Shown piece after piece: positions 45,621 to 58,639 of a stretch of 64,000 nt of DNA; the first letter of the stretch is position 1, and each line of letters opens with the position of its first letter. The notes under the pieces are model-generated. The model did no database searches and was not told the origin of the DNA. It saw only the letters and a list, made by a program, of their open reading frames with translations. This DNA comes from Aurelia coerulea (Eukaryota; Cnidaria; Scyphozoa; Semaeostomeae; Ulmaridae), in contig CM076959.1 in the NCBI GenBank assembly GCA_039566865.1, positions 19,204,501 through 19,268,500 of the forward strand, read 5' to 3'. Both the position numbers and the translations under genes were made by a program.

Positions 45621-48600
45621 ATGGCCCGTCTGATTGGCTTACTGGCTTGTTTAGTCGTCACTTCATTAGCCAATAAAAATGGTGAACCACAGAAACCGAA
45701 TTTCGTCCTGATTGTTGCTGATGATCTTGTAAGTAATGAAATGTTGTCGTTGACTTCATCGCTACATACCGTAAAAGCTCTATTAAAGGGGCTCCGTCGT
45801 CAAAGTGTAAACAAACCGATGATTTTTGCAGTTTTTTGAAAGGTGATATCACACAGGATCTTCATATTTTTTCAAAATGAAAGTTGTTATTTGGACATTA
45901 AACATTGTACTTCAATTAGGAACAAACCAAACATTCGCATCTTGTACGATTGCTCGGATATAAGTGGATTTTTAACGGTCTTTTTTTGCTGGCTTGGGGT
46001 GAAGCCATCAAACAAACTACAGAAAACAATAGGATGAACAATGGATAATCGGTGACACGTGCGAGTTTACGGATTTGTTTGTTGTTTGGCGACGGAACCC
46101 CTTTAAGCCCCATCTCTATTAAACCCCCTCTTTAATAAATCCCTCCCCTCTGAGCCAATATTTAAATAAGCCCCCCTCTCTATAAAGCCCCCCCCCACGT
46201 ATATCAAATTCCAGAGGCAACCAAAGATTTCCCATTTATTGAGCTAAAGAAGTTTGCATGTTAATTTAGATATGGTTTGAGATAAAACTGTGTCGAATTT
46301 ATGTATTTGACACGTAAAATTGTATGTTGAATCCGCAAAATATGGGGTAAAAGAACTAAAAAGCTATCATATATATCCTTGTCATTTGATTTTGTGAATA
46401 AGCCTCCCCACTCCAACAAGCCAACAATAATACTTCTCCTTCTCAGTTTATTTTGATTGGACTGACTACATTCAGAGGTGGGAAAATTATTCTTCTGAAG
46501 GGCAAATCGTGTTGTCTTTTCGGAAACCTGAATTTTTTGTTTCATAAAATTTGTCCTTGCTTCTTAACAGGGTTGGGATGACGTTGGTTATCATGGCTCC
46601 CCAGAAGTAAAAACACCAAACATCGATAAACTGGCATCCGAAGGAGTTATTCTAAATGATTATTATGTTCAACCAATTTGTACACCAACAAGAAGTGCAT
46701 TAATGACTGGTAGATACCCCATTCGTAATGGTAAGATTTTGAAATGAGTTACAAAGGTTTTAGTTTTTAAGGAGTATCGTCAGACACTCACTACCCTCTT
46801 CTTCGGGTAATTAGCACTCTCTAATTTGTTAATGACTGGTAGATACCTGATTCGTAATGGTAAGATTTTGTAATGAGTTATAAAGGTTTTGGTTTTTAAG
46901 GAGTATCGTCAGACACTCACTACCCTCTTCTTCGGGTAATTAGCACTCTCTAATTTGTTTTATAAAGGTAAAGGAAAATACAAAAAGTATTTATATTACG
47001 TTGTACCATTGATACTGAAAAAACACAATATCACCGGGTCTATGGCACTCACAAAGTGAAATTGATTTCAAAGCTCTATTTGTAACATAAAGATTATAAC
47101 TTTTGCTGACTCATGTAAATTTTGCATCTAGTCCCAATTTTTAGTCAAATGAAGAAAGCTGGAAAAGGTATATCAACTGTAACACAAATTATCAACGATT
47201 TGTTCCTAATAAATGTGTATTGTAAAGCCGAGAACAATTTTATATCTATAAATTCTTTCAGGTATGCAGTCCAGTGTAATTATGACATCACAACCATGGG
47301 GATTGGGTCTAGAAGAAAAGTTGCTCCCTGAGAAATTGAAAGATTTAAATTACAAAACGCATCTTGTTGGGAAGGTAAGTACGAGTTTCGATTTGATGTT
47401 TCTTCGATGCCTCTTTTTTTGCTCATTGAATCAAGAACTGCAGGGAAATAGGTTACACCATTCCTTGGATTAAATGACTTCAAATGAAGTTCCTACTCTG
47501 CTATAATTCTACCGTTGAAGTTTCTCTGATATTTTTCAATATTATCAAAATTACAGCATTCTTCTTGTTTTAAACAGAATTCAAGACAAGTTTTTGGAAA
47601 AAAATTAGAATCATCCTAATTTCTGAATTAATGAAGCAAAATTGGTCAAAAACCATCTCCTTCCTCCTTGAAAATCTAGCACCCTATTGGCAAAATCCAT
47701 ATGTTTAAAGTACCATCCCTAAATATCCTTCAGTTTTCTGGAAAAATCTGTGAAGATCCCTTTTTTGAAAACTTGGAGGCATATCGACACATATCGGTAC
47801 ACTCCTCGCCTCTCACAGAATCTTAAGAATCTATTGGGGTAGTCATTGTCTGTTGCTCCCTGTGGTTACCGTCCTTGTAGTGTTGTATAGTTGTATAGTA
47901 ATTAGAAAGTATAGTTTGTTGTAACATTGTAACATTTTCGATGAAAATAAAACAAAGTAAAAAATCTTAAGAACTCCTTTTCAGCATTTTTAAAACAACC
48001 ACTACCCTTGGAATTCTATCTTAAATTAGGAATACCATTAAGAGAATCTCAATACTGCATATTATTTTGAACCTTGAATTTCCTAAATAATGTCTTTTAA
48101 GCCTTTGATACTCTATCTTCTTTCTAGTGGCATCTTGGGTTCTTTTCCAAACCGTACCTACCAATGAGAAGAGGATTTGACACACATTTTGGATGTTATG
48201 CTGGTAGAGGTGATTTCTGGGACCATTCTAGTGAAGCTGGTACTTTCAATGGATTGGATCTACGAGATGGTGAAAAGGTATAATTCTTAAGGGTGCTGGG
48301 TGTAAAGGCCGGGTGTCCCAAAAAGTACTTCTGTTTGATTTGAAAAATCACCAACATTTAATTGCATGGCTGATTTTCAAATCTCTTGTTTTGGCAAGTA
48401 GATCAAAGACCGAATGATTCTTTCAAGCAAGCTGATCTTTTGATTAGCTTTAGAATCAGCTTCGGGATGTTGCCTAAAAAGTATCGGGTAAGTAACAAAA
48501 AAGTTAACACGTTTGGTGGGCTGTGGAACCAAATTTACATGGCTGATAATCAAAAGGAAATTCTTAATCTATCAGACAAAGGCTAACTTAGATGTAAACA

Positions 48601-51600
48601 TTTTGTTGGTTCCCGTTTTTGGTGCTTTTCGGGTCAGTGGCGTACTCGGGATGAGATCGCAGGGGGGCAATAGGTTAAAATGGCGCCCCTTTCTAGACTT
48701 ATGACTTATCGTCCCTTGTTTCCCCGTGTTCTTTTGGGAAATTTTGAATATTTTTGGAAATTACATCTTGCATTTTAACTAATTTGAGGATGTGACGTCA
48801 TCAAATTTCTAAATCATAACCAGATGAGTGACAGACTTTAGCTTGATACCATATTGTAGGCATTCATAAACTAAGCGGGATTTCTCGTACACACAACAAA
48901 ATCGCTTGGAGCTTAAACATTGAAAAGTAAACTTTTAGTACAAAAAACAATGTTTTCCTGACCTACCCATCACAGACAATATACCTTTCAAGCAGTAATC
49001 TTCCTCTGTAGAAACAAAATAGATCCATCGCAGCTACGAAACTCTAGGCCGTATCAACCGTTTTTGTTGGTCAAAAATGGAACTTCACTGACGTACTGTT
49101 TTCTTTGTAGGCAGTATTAAATGAATGGGGGAATTACACAACAGAGATGTTCACAGACGTTGCTATAAGTCGTATCATGGATCACGATGAAAAACATCCT
49201 TTATTTCTCATGTTATCACATTTGGCTGTACATAGTGCAAATTCAAAAGCACCACTACAAGCACCCGACGAGGAAATGAAGATGTTTGATGATGTAAAAC
49301 ATCCCCAGAGAAAAACATATTTAGCTATGGTTGCATCGCTCGATAAATCTGTTGGACGGGTAAGCTGCAATTTGGTTTGTTTACGAAATGAGTTAGAAGA
49401 AGTTAGAAAAACAACCAAAATATGAAAATTCAGTTTATGTTGAATTTTTATTTTTGAGTTCTTGCATCTAAGATCAACTTTTGAATTGCTTGAGTATTGA
49501 AATGTTCTTTCATGGATGTTAATTCCTTCTTCCCAATCGAAAATGGACAAATTCTATAATGAACAAATTTGTAGACAAATGAACGTTTGAGAAATTTACT
49601 CAGTGTTGTCATTTTTGCAGTCAAACATGGTCAAAGAATTTTTAAATTCATTTCCTATTAATAGAGTTTTCAATTCTTGTCATCAAAGATGTCCAAGCAC
49701 AGGAAGCCCAAATGGCTAGATAGTCGATATCATTTAACAGTAAAGAAACTGGCTCTAATCAATAATTTGGGTTTCCTTTGATCCTGAAGGTCCAGGGCCG
49801 AAGCCAGTGGGGGGCTGGGGGGCGGAGCGCCCCCCATAAGGCCATTTGTCGGAAATTTTACTCCACTTGTCAGATTTTTGTTGTTGTTACAGGCCCACAT
49901 TTAGAAGATTTTACTGGGAAAATGATGCATAGAACATGAATTTATCGACTTCCGAGGATAAATTTTGACATGAATTTTGAATCTACAGCATTTTTTTCTT
50001 CATATTGACCAATTTTGAAGGCTCCAACGTTGAAACTACGAAATAATTCCAAAATCTAGCCATTAAAGGAGCACTGCAGTCCTTTCGTGCATGTTTTAAC
50101 GTATGTTCCTAAAATTGGGGATGTTGCTGTTGTTGTTGTTGATTTTATAGCGTCGGAAAATTTTGGTTCTTTGCCCCCCTATGAATTAAGGCTGGTATCG
50201 GGCCTGTGAAGGTCTCAATGATAGATTTTAGGCTTAACAATTGAATCTGCTACATTCTATTTCTTCAATTTTTTTCGACATAGATTTACGATGCTTTGAA
50301 AGATGCTGGTATTCTGGATAATACAATTATTATGTTCACGACTGACAATGGTGCAGCCTCCAATGGTTTCGACTCAAATCATGGCAGTAATTTTCCATTT
50401 CGAGGAATGAAAACTTCACTATTTGAGGGTACTTATCAAAAATGTACTTCCTTTGAATTAACACCAGACTGTTCATTATTCTATGCTGTGTATTGCAATC
50501 ATTTGATAACAATTTTGTGATAGAAAATGGGCAGCTCAGTTTTTAGAAAAATAGGAAATTTTCGATTGGTTTGCTCTTTGCAAATGCAAGTTTTTAACAT
50601 TGCACAAACTCTTTAAAGGTAACCGGACAGCCTTACTTTTTGATGAAAAATGATAATGTTCAAATTTAGCCAATTTTAGTGAAAACGGTAAGCCAATAGC
50701 CTTACTTTTTTGGTGAAAATAAAGATTTTTAGAACAGCTAAGTTCAGTGAAAATGATTTGAAACAAGCCGAGAGTCGAAGTCATTTCAAATATTTGGCTT
50801 TTTTGTATCCACTTAAAAAATTAACGCTCGAAAAGCAGTTTGTTCCAAGTTATTCAAATTTATTTCATTAAGGAGACGTAATTTGTCTTTCAGGTGGAAT
50901 TCGTGCTGCTGGCTTTGTAAATAGCCCCCTGATCAAGAAAAAAGGACGGGTATCAAATCAGTTACTTCATATAACAGATTGGTATGCAACAATCTTAGCC
51001 TTAGCCGGGGGTGAACCAGATGGAACAACTGATGGTCAAAATATTTGGAATCATTTGTCACATAATCAAGTTTCACCCAGAAAAGAATTATTACTTAATA
51101 TTGATAATATGGTGTATCAGAATTCTGGACTGAGACTTGGAAAATGGAAACTCATTTTTCAGGAACGTAAGTCTGAATTTTTCAATTTTTTGCTTCGGAA
51201 ACTGGGAGGTCCTTCTCAAAGTGCCTTTATATTTTAGAGACAGTTTATCAGTCATGCAGGCAGGTAGAGCACGCAGGCAGGAGAATACAGGGTTTTCGTA
51301 AAATGGTGCCCCGTTCGTGTGGCTGCTTTGGAGTAACTGTAACTTCAATCCATTTGCTCTGAATACGTTGTCCGTTGACTTCATTCATTTTCTGTGTGTA
51401 TAGTTTAACTTTCCTTTGCTTGAAAATACAAATATTGTAAATAGGGTTGTGGCATTTGAGAGGCAACACGATAACCTTGGTTTTTTGCCTCTCACCCCCA
51501 ACAGTTTAAATTGAAATTGTAGTGTTTTGTTTAATGTATTTTAAATCTTATTTGTTATAGAAAAAAAATCCTATTGTTCTTGAAATACCGGGTGAGATAA

Positions 51601-52311
51601 AAAAAGTTTCCATTGCCTTTTTCACAAAGGACATCTAATTTGAGACAGACATTAGATTAATTTGAAATTTATAATTCATTTGTAGCTGATGAATGGACAG
51701 AATATTTCAATCCTCCTGATTATGAAAGGGCTGAATACCAGAGCAAGTCATCTCCTTTGAAATCTTCAGTCAAATGCGGAGAAAAACCTGCAGAACCCCC
51801 TGATTGCACCAATGGTTGTCTTTTTAATATGAGAGCAGACCCTTGCGAATACAAAGATCTTTCTGAAACTAAAGGTGAACTTTTTGAGGCCTTGAAAGAA
51901 AAATTAGAACACTATAAAAAAGAGATGGTCGAGCCGAGGTATAAACACGACGAAGACCCGAACGCTAACCCTAGAAATCACGGGGGTATCTGGAGCCCAT
52001 GGGTCGATTCCACAGGCGATCCTGTTGCACATAAACCATTGGCGCCTGAGGCGAGTTTGCCTGGGCAACCGAATCAAAATAAAGAACCTCTAAAGGAAGC
52101 AACAACAACACCAAAACCTGCTGTTACTGTGCCTCCTCCTCCTTCACCACCACCACCTTATGCAGCTCCTCCGCAACAAGCAATGCATCAGCAGCAACCA
52201 CAAGTTACTTGGCCGCAGAATCAAATGCAACCAAATGTAGCTGGTGTGTTTAAAGGTCATAGAGGAGGATATGGTGATGAGATAAACTCTAAGGTATGAT
52301 CTTTGAATGAC

Positions 52312-52342
<31 letters not shown>

Positions 52343-53410
52343 ATATTCCAATAAAAAGTTACAATATATTTACGAGCTACACTACACTACTTACAGAACT
52401 ACTCTACAATATGAGCTACCCTACACTACTTACATAATTACCCTACAATACTACTACAACGATACCCCAAGAAGCAAAAAAGCAATGTCTACCCTGACCA
52501 GGTTTTGACTGAGATCGCCATTGTTACGGGAACAGTGTATACTAAATGTGTAAACACCGTTCTCGTTACTGCGTAAGAAGCACATTTTCCCTTGACTTTG
52601 GAAAAAAGAGCATTTTCCTTGATTGGCTGTGTCTTCTAAATGTGTATACGCCATTCCTGTTACTGCTTGAGAAGCGCTCCAGGGGCGATCCAGACTACTG
52701 CAACTACTGCTGAAGCAGTAGTCAGATTGTCAGATCCTCGTATCTAGTTATTAAGGTCCACGCTTATTTTCAAAAGGCCCACCTAGTATTTCGAATAACT
52801 TCACCTTGGCAGTAGTCAGAATATTTCCTGGATCCGCCCCTGCGCTCAGCCGCTCACCCAACAAAAGTAACTTCACCCAAACCACCAAAAAGTAACCGTC
52901 AACAATCCATTTACATCTGAGCAATCGTAAGAGATATGAATGTTTGGTTTGTTCCTTAGTGAAGTACAAGGATTAATGACCAAACAGCAACTTTCATTTT
53001 GAAAAAAATAAGAAAATCCTGTGTGATATCACTTTAAAAAAAACTGCAAAAATCATCGTTTTGTTTACATTTTGACGACGGAGCCCCTTTAAGAGTAAAT
53101 AAGCTTTAACACTGCAAAGACTTTAGGGAGTTATGAAATTTAAATTTTATTCCAATAACAGTTAGACGAACTGGCAAACGACGACCAGCAAAGTTATACA
53201 TATGACAAAGATGACAATGGACAATTTGCAGACCAGCATGATGGACCATATCAGGATCGAAATGAACAAGTTGAAGACGTAACAAGTAAGATTATTGATG
53301 ACGGGGAGGATAATGATAATGGTATAGAAGCTATGGTGGATTTAGATAAAAATGAAAATAGTGATGAGTTTATGAGTCAAAGGTTCGAAGATGTTAGCTT
53401 ATTTTATTAA
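45621..53410 (+). CDS. Arylsulfatase B-like sulfatase C (complete active site)
   Basis: Nine exons in phase: 45621-45728, 46571-46730, 47262-47374, 48128-48277, 49111-49359, 50284-50428, 50894-51166, 51686-52293 and 53162-53410; 684 aa. A signal peptide ([17 protein letters not shown]) is followed by the sulfatase domain. All catalytic positions are present: D34-D35, C73-T-P-T-R77 (the formylglycine signature), K127 and H129 in VGKWHLG, H218, D281-N282 in FTTDNG, and K303. Family knowledge suggests hydrolysis of a sulfate ester on a glycosaminoglycan or similar sugar in a lysosome or outside the cell; the substrate is not determinable. After the domain comes a short proline-rich segment ([11 protein letters not shown], Gln-rich flank) and an Asp/Glu-rich C-terminal tail ending SLFY. 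No membrane anchor. It is probably the ancestral-type member of the three. Confidence 0.92.
45783..46106. mobile_element. MITE, TTAAAGGGGCTC family, copy 2
   Basis: Inverted ends AAAGGGGCTCCGTCGTCAAA and GGCGACGGAACCCCTTTAA. The interior shares tgtgtgatatcac-like and ttggtttgttcct-like blocks with copy 1. It lies in intron 1 of sulfatase C. Confidence 0.75.
46712..46960 (+). repeat. Tandem duplication of the sulfatase C exon 2 donor edge
   Basis: The last ~30 coding bases of exon 2 (encoding LMTGRY-IRN), the gtaagatttt donor and ~90 bases of intron are repeated immediately downstream at about 46830-46958 with about 95 percent identity by eye. The second copy has its own intact donor. Confidence 0.85.
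47845..47970 (+). mobile_element. Retroelement 3'-end fragment, family copy 3
   Basis: gtagtcattgtctgttgctc then gtagtgttgtatag and an A-rich end (aaaataaaacaaagtaaaaa). Reverse-orientation relative of 23518-23680. In intron 3 of sulfatase C. Confidence 0.5.
52319..52500 (-). mobile_element. Retroelement 3'-end fragment with poly-T start, family copy 4
   Basis: A T run of about 24 (minus-strand poly-A tail) is followed by atattccaataaaaagttac and aagaagcaaaaaagcaatg blocks shared with the other copies. In intron 8 of sulfatase C, antisense; the long tail suggests a relatively young insertion. Confidence 0.6.
52856..53092. mobile_element. MITE, TTAAAGGGGCTC family, copy 3 (truncated)
   Basis: Right terminus TTTTGACGACGGAGCCCCTTT and interior gatatgaatgtttggtttg are preserved; the left terminus is missing. 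Confidence 0.7.
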
Positions 53411-53439
53411 AATTATGTTAAAATTATAAGTAAGATTTC

Positions 53440-53940
53440 AAACAAATCTCAAACAAATTCATTTTTCTTTGTGCTGTTTAAAGATTTGCAAACATATTCC
53501 GAAGAACTAATACTAGATAAATTTGATTTATAGAGAAGTTTATATTCCGAAGAACTGAGATTTGAAAGTTGAAATAAAATTTTAAACTTGGATTTAGAAT
53601 TTGAAATCCGTATGAGTCTTAATTTGAAATTGGGACAAATGTTAAACAAACCTATTTTTCTTTTTGCTGCTTAAAGATTTGCAAACATATTCCGAAGAAC
53701 TAATAATTGACTAATTGATTAATAGAGAAATCTATATTCAGAAGAACTTAGATTCAAAATTTGAGCTAAAATGTTAAACGTAGATTTAGAACTTGAAATA
53801 AAATTCTAAACTTAGATCTGAAATTTGAAATAAGATTTTAAACTTAGATTTGAAATTTGGAATAAAATTTCAAACGTAGATTTAAAATTTGAAATAGAAT
53901 TTTTAACTTAGATTTTAAATTTGAAATCCGTATGAGTCAG
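53440..53940 (+). repeat. AT-rich nested tandem repeat after sulfatase C
   Basis: A ~200-bp unit (caaattcatttttcttt, gcaaacatattccgaag, gaaatccgtatgagtc) occurs twice, and within the second copy a 30-36-bp unit (acttagatttgaaatttg) repeats several times. AATAAA hexamers occur in it, the first at 53573-53578, so it may supply the 3' end of sulfatase C. Confidence 0.7.
53573..53578 (+). promoter_or_regulatory. Candidate polyadenylation signal of sulfatase C
   Basis: First AATAAA after the stop, about 165 bases downstream. It lies inside a repeat array with further hexamers, so several cleavage sites are possible. Confidence 0.35.
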
Positions 53941-54740
53941 AAATATGCATACATTGTTTGAAAAAACCTCCAACGAAAACGATAAAAACGATTTGAGAAA
54001 TTGCATCTCCTTTTTTCTCTGGCTGAGAGTTTAAAACTTAATAGTTAGTAGTCACTTAATAGTTACATTGAGTCCTAGTAGCGATTACAAGGACTCAAAG
54101 TAATAGTCTAGACTTATGCCCCATCCCCCCCCCCCACACACCCCAGCCAGGCCTAGTTGCAACCAATCAAATGCATTTAATTATTTGGATCGACCAATCA
54201 GAAGGCCGCATTCCACAATCTGGCTTGATTTTAACTGATTTAACTTGCAAGTGTAAATGGGGTATTAATTGATGATGATTTGGTAAATAGAGTATTGAAA
54301 TCTCAGGCAGATATGAAGACAGGCATATCATCTAAACAGACACATGGCCTAAACAGGCACATAGCCTAAACAGTTAGCTAAAAAGCTTTGAAGTTGCACA
54401 TCACGGCACGCTTTACAAGAAAGCTCAACTTTGATATTTTCGTTGTACTTAAATCTCTCTTGACGTAGATCAATTTAGATTATTTGACAAATAAAACTAA
54501 TTTTAAGTTAGGAGTATTTCAAATGCACGGAGCTAAGGAAGCAAACATGGTCAGGTGAAAATATCCTTGTTCCTTATATAATGCAAGTTCTGTTGGCAAA
54601 CATCCGAATTACTCGCAATAGAAAGACGCCAATATTGTCTCTCCTTCGCAGATGTGAAATCTATAGGTAGAGAGGGCAATTAAAAGTGTTTACACTGCTC
54701 TGTGCTTTCGTTAGCTACATCATGGCTACATGCAGTTATG

Positions 54741-54857
54741 GTCTGTCTCAATTTAGATATCAATTGAAAATCCCCGCGAATAAAAACAGTTGAAGAGTCT
54801 TGGATGAGTAATTTCGCGTTATCGCAAATATCACGTGACATTTGATTTGAGACGGAC
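54741..54857. mobile_element. MITE, GTCTGTCTCAAATTAGAT family, copy 4
   Basis: GTCTGTCTCAATTTAGAT and ATTTGATTTGAGACGGAC ends, with gcgttatcgcaaat in the middle as in the other copies. Confidence 0.75.
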
Positions 54858-54948
54858 TTTAAAGCTGACTGCACTCGATATTTCATCGACACTGCTCAGA
54901 TAAGGCGCACGTCCCTACTTGACCAGATGCGAGTAGGCTAATTGCATT

Positions 54949-55127
54949 GTTGGGAAGATGAGATATGGTTTCTCAGAGGAAACTTATGTGTCCCCCCGTG
55001 CAGTAGGTTAATGCTCATGCGCCTGTCAGAGTTCCAACCCAAAACGCTACTGCGCATGAGCATTAACGTACTGCACGAGGGGACACATACGTTTTATCGG
55101 ACAAACCGTATCTCGTCTCCCCAACAA
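54949..55127. repeat. Foldback element, ~180 bp
   Basis: ttgggaagatgagatatgg pairs with ccgtatctcgtctccccaa, and gtgcagtaggttaatgctca pairs with tgagcattaacgtactgcac, around a short loop. Non-coding. Confidence 0.8.
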
Positions 55128-56389
55128 AGCAGCAAGGACGCTTCAAATATGAATTCAGCTTGAAGGCAGGGTAAACAATTCAGTTCATCGTCTATTGAAA
55201 AGTTGTAAAAAGTATTGTTGTTGTTGCTGTTGTTGTAATAACTAGAACCATGCAGTGAGTCTAAAAAAGTGACTGCTCAGGTACCATTTTGATATTTCAG
55301 CTTCAACTAAAAATAGAAATGCAAATTGATTTAGGCCAACATGTTAGAAAGTTCCTTTGACGCTGCCTTTTATACAATTTGGACATCTTCTGTTATTATT
55401 CTGCTTATTCATAGTTGGTTTTACGAATTAATCGTCAACATCTGTTTTTCGCACTTAACATGATAAACCTAATTGAGGATTCCTCAAGTAAGAAATTAAG
55501 TCAATTAAGATTTTACTGGTAGCTCTTTCAGGGTCGACAAACCGAAGACTAAGCTATGGCTAAGCTAAAGAATGCAAAATATCTGTCTTTGAGCTTTTCT
55601 TCTAATCTCATTTCTAAAACAAACAACAAGGACTTAAATTTTGCTTCATATTTACCAGCATAGACGTCAAACTTAAAAAAATATTGAACAAGTGGTCAGG
55701 GATCGTCCGAAAAGACCTTTTAGCTATTCTAAAATAGAACCTGAATCGAGTGATATTTTTATACATTCATAGAATTTTCGAATGTGCAAAATAGTGATAT
55801 AAGATCTAAGGCCACTCAGTCAAACCTCCCGTATAAAACTGTATGAAAATATCGTGTGATGTGATTTTCAGACAGTCTGAAATCGTAGCGTGCCCGCAAA
55901 GGACCCTGGGTGACAATGATTTAGAACAAAGAATGGCAGTGAGTTTCAATTCAAACTGAATTGGATGTTTCGGCAAATTTGATTGTCAAACAAAGATCAA
56001 TTGAATTGGATAGATGCATATATAGACTTTGTTGACACATTGTGGATTTAGGAGGCAGGGATTTGTCTTCTGCATACAAAATTGTGTACTTATATTGAAT
56101 GAGAATGTGATCGGCAGAGATTGGGCTTGGGAAAAATTGAGAACTATAGACTTTTGTTGTTGACTGGTAAGAATATTAAGTTCCTATTCGTTTCATCCAT
56201 CGATAACATCAAATACAACATATTATATTTATTTGGTAAGAAGGTATACTAAAAATTTATAAGAGAGTGGAGGCAAGAAAACAAGACTTATATTTCAGCA
56301 CACTTAGGTCTTTCCTTCTCTTCAGAGTGTGACTATTATATTTAGATTCACCCAGTCCCCCTAGCTAAGCTACTTTTAACTCTGTTGAT

Positions 56390-56677
56390 TGTCTGCAGTT
56401 TGTTTGGTGGCTTCGCCCAAGCCACTAAAAATTTCTTGTTAAAATCTACTTATATCTAAGCAATCGTAAAAGATATGAATGTTTGGTTCTTTCCTCCGTG
56501 CCCTACGAAGATTTATCTTCAAAGTGATGCTTTCATTTAAAAAAAGAATGAGGTAAACGTCTGTGTGATATTGCCCATCAAAAAACTTCAAAATCATCGT
56601 TTCGACCGGGAGATTCAGAAAAATGAATCCAATCTTAAAAATCATACTGCAAACAATTTGGAGAAGGGGCTCCTTTA
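56390..56677. mobile_element. MITE, TTAAAGGGGCTC family, copy 4 (degenerate)
   Basis: Interior block agatatgaatgtttggtt and terminal aaggggctccttt remain; the left end is missing. Confidence 0.6.
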
Positions 56678-58639
56678 CAAGCTGGTCCGGGCCAAATTGA
56701 AAATATAGTCTATTTATTTGATAACTTTGAAACGTTGCGTTTCCTTATGTAGCTAAAAAATTCTTTATTTGGGATCCGCAAATTTTAAAAAATAGATACA
56801 ACTATTTTTACCTATGTAGACATCAGTAACAAGATTTGGGTTTTGCAAAATATTAGGCTCAATATTTGTGACAATGTCAGCAACCAAAGGCTGATATGGA
56901 CCCCGGATATAGAGCAACCCCCTTGGATAATCCCGCGATCAGTCAAAGAATAAGGATCGCGTAGACTGCTATTCCTCTTTTCATCTCAACTCAACGTTTC
57001 ATTTATTTGTCACCGTTGCTTGGCCAGGTAAAATACATCACACTAATAATTTTGATATTTTCCAGTTCAGCTGCAAACAAGGATTTGCGAGAATTTACGA
57101 GGATTTACAAGTGTCTATTTTATGTAACGAGTCATATTGGAGGATCTTCTGTTTATTTGAGATATCACCTGTTCGTTCGTGCGAGGTACTCGTGATTTCA
57201 AGATCAGGTTGGAATTTTGTTTCGGGGAGAAATTTGAAGACAGCTGGAATGTTGAGGTGAAATTTTGAGATCAGAGGTGGATAACTTTGCTGACACAAAA
57301 CAGAGAAGAAATAAAAGTGATTTGCTGAAAGGGAAATTGTTTGTCTGGCAAGTTGTTTCAAAATTTGGAGCAGTTTCAGCTTGATTCAAGTGAAATAACA
57401 CGGGAACAGCACTTTGTTCGAGGATTCCTGTTGATGATCGACTAAGACTAAAAGCGTGAAGTTCATATCGCGAGCATCGTCAAAGTGAGTAAGAGGTAAG
57501 AAAATGATATAATCGTTTATTTGATTTTGGTGATAAAAAATTTGTAAAGGTTACAAGAGAACAGACTGCTGTAAAAGCTCTATTTAAGCCCCCGGGGGCT
57601 TATTTAATGTCAGAGATTTCAGAGTGGGGGCATAAATGAGAGGGGGCTTATTAGAGAGGGAGGCTTATTCACAAAGTCAAATTATTTCGTAAAATTTAGT
57701 TCTAATTAGAGTAAAAACGCCTAGCGACAATGTGTAAACCTAGTCTAGGTTTTTATCAATTCTTAAATTTCTTAAACGTATCTAAACGTACATTTTCATG
57801 GCTTAAATTGGTTTTTACATTTCCGTGCTGAGAAAACTGATTGTTTTTGTTTGCTTCTACAAAGATTATTCACCTGACTGTTAGGATAAATATTTGTTAG
57901 TGTGAGCAAACTGATTTCGACGTTGTTATGCCGTGGGAGTTTGGGGAGTCGGAGAAAATTTAACGTTCACATATTTTGTTATTAGAAACCGCTTGTAATA
58001 AAGAACTCCCAAGGAATCAACTCTCAGATCGCCATACAATTATGAAACTCCTATACTGGGAAAATATAACTTGAAAAACTATTTGTTTTAATTAACATCG
58101 AGAGGTACTTGAGCGAAATCTTAACTGGATAGGGTAAAAAACCTTTGTTTTGAAATGTTCACAAGGGCACAGAACACAGGTAGTGAAGGGGGAAGAAAGG
58201 AACTGGCTAGGGCAACGGGGCCAAAGTGTCCTTTAAATAAAACACTATTTTTCTTGAACACGATTCAAAGAATCATGGATTTAACTATGGAGTCAGATGA
58301 TCATTATGTATGACCAGTATGAGCGGTCTCGGCATGCTTAAGTCTCGTTTTGGATATGAGATTACTGGCACTCCTCGTGACTCTTCGTAAGTAGCTGATA
58401 ATCACCCTAAGAATCTGTTTTTCTGCTCTACAGTCCTCTTTCAACAGAAAATCGGATATAAACCTTAAAACTGTTTATCAAAATGATTATGGGGACATTA
58501 ATATTTTAGCAAGCGTCCTTTTATTCTAAAATTTGTTCTGGAATTATTTATTAAAATCTTGATAATATGATAAAAGCCTTGAATCTTTCGTCGTGATTTT
58601 CTCTTTTGACAACAGGTTTTTTACTGGCTTGTACCGGGT

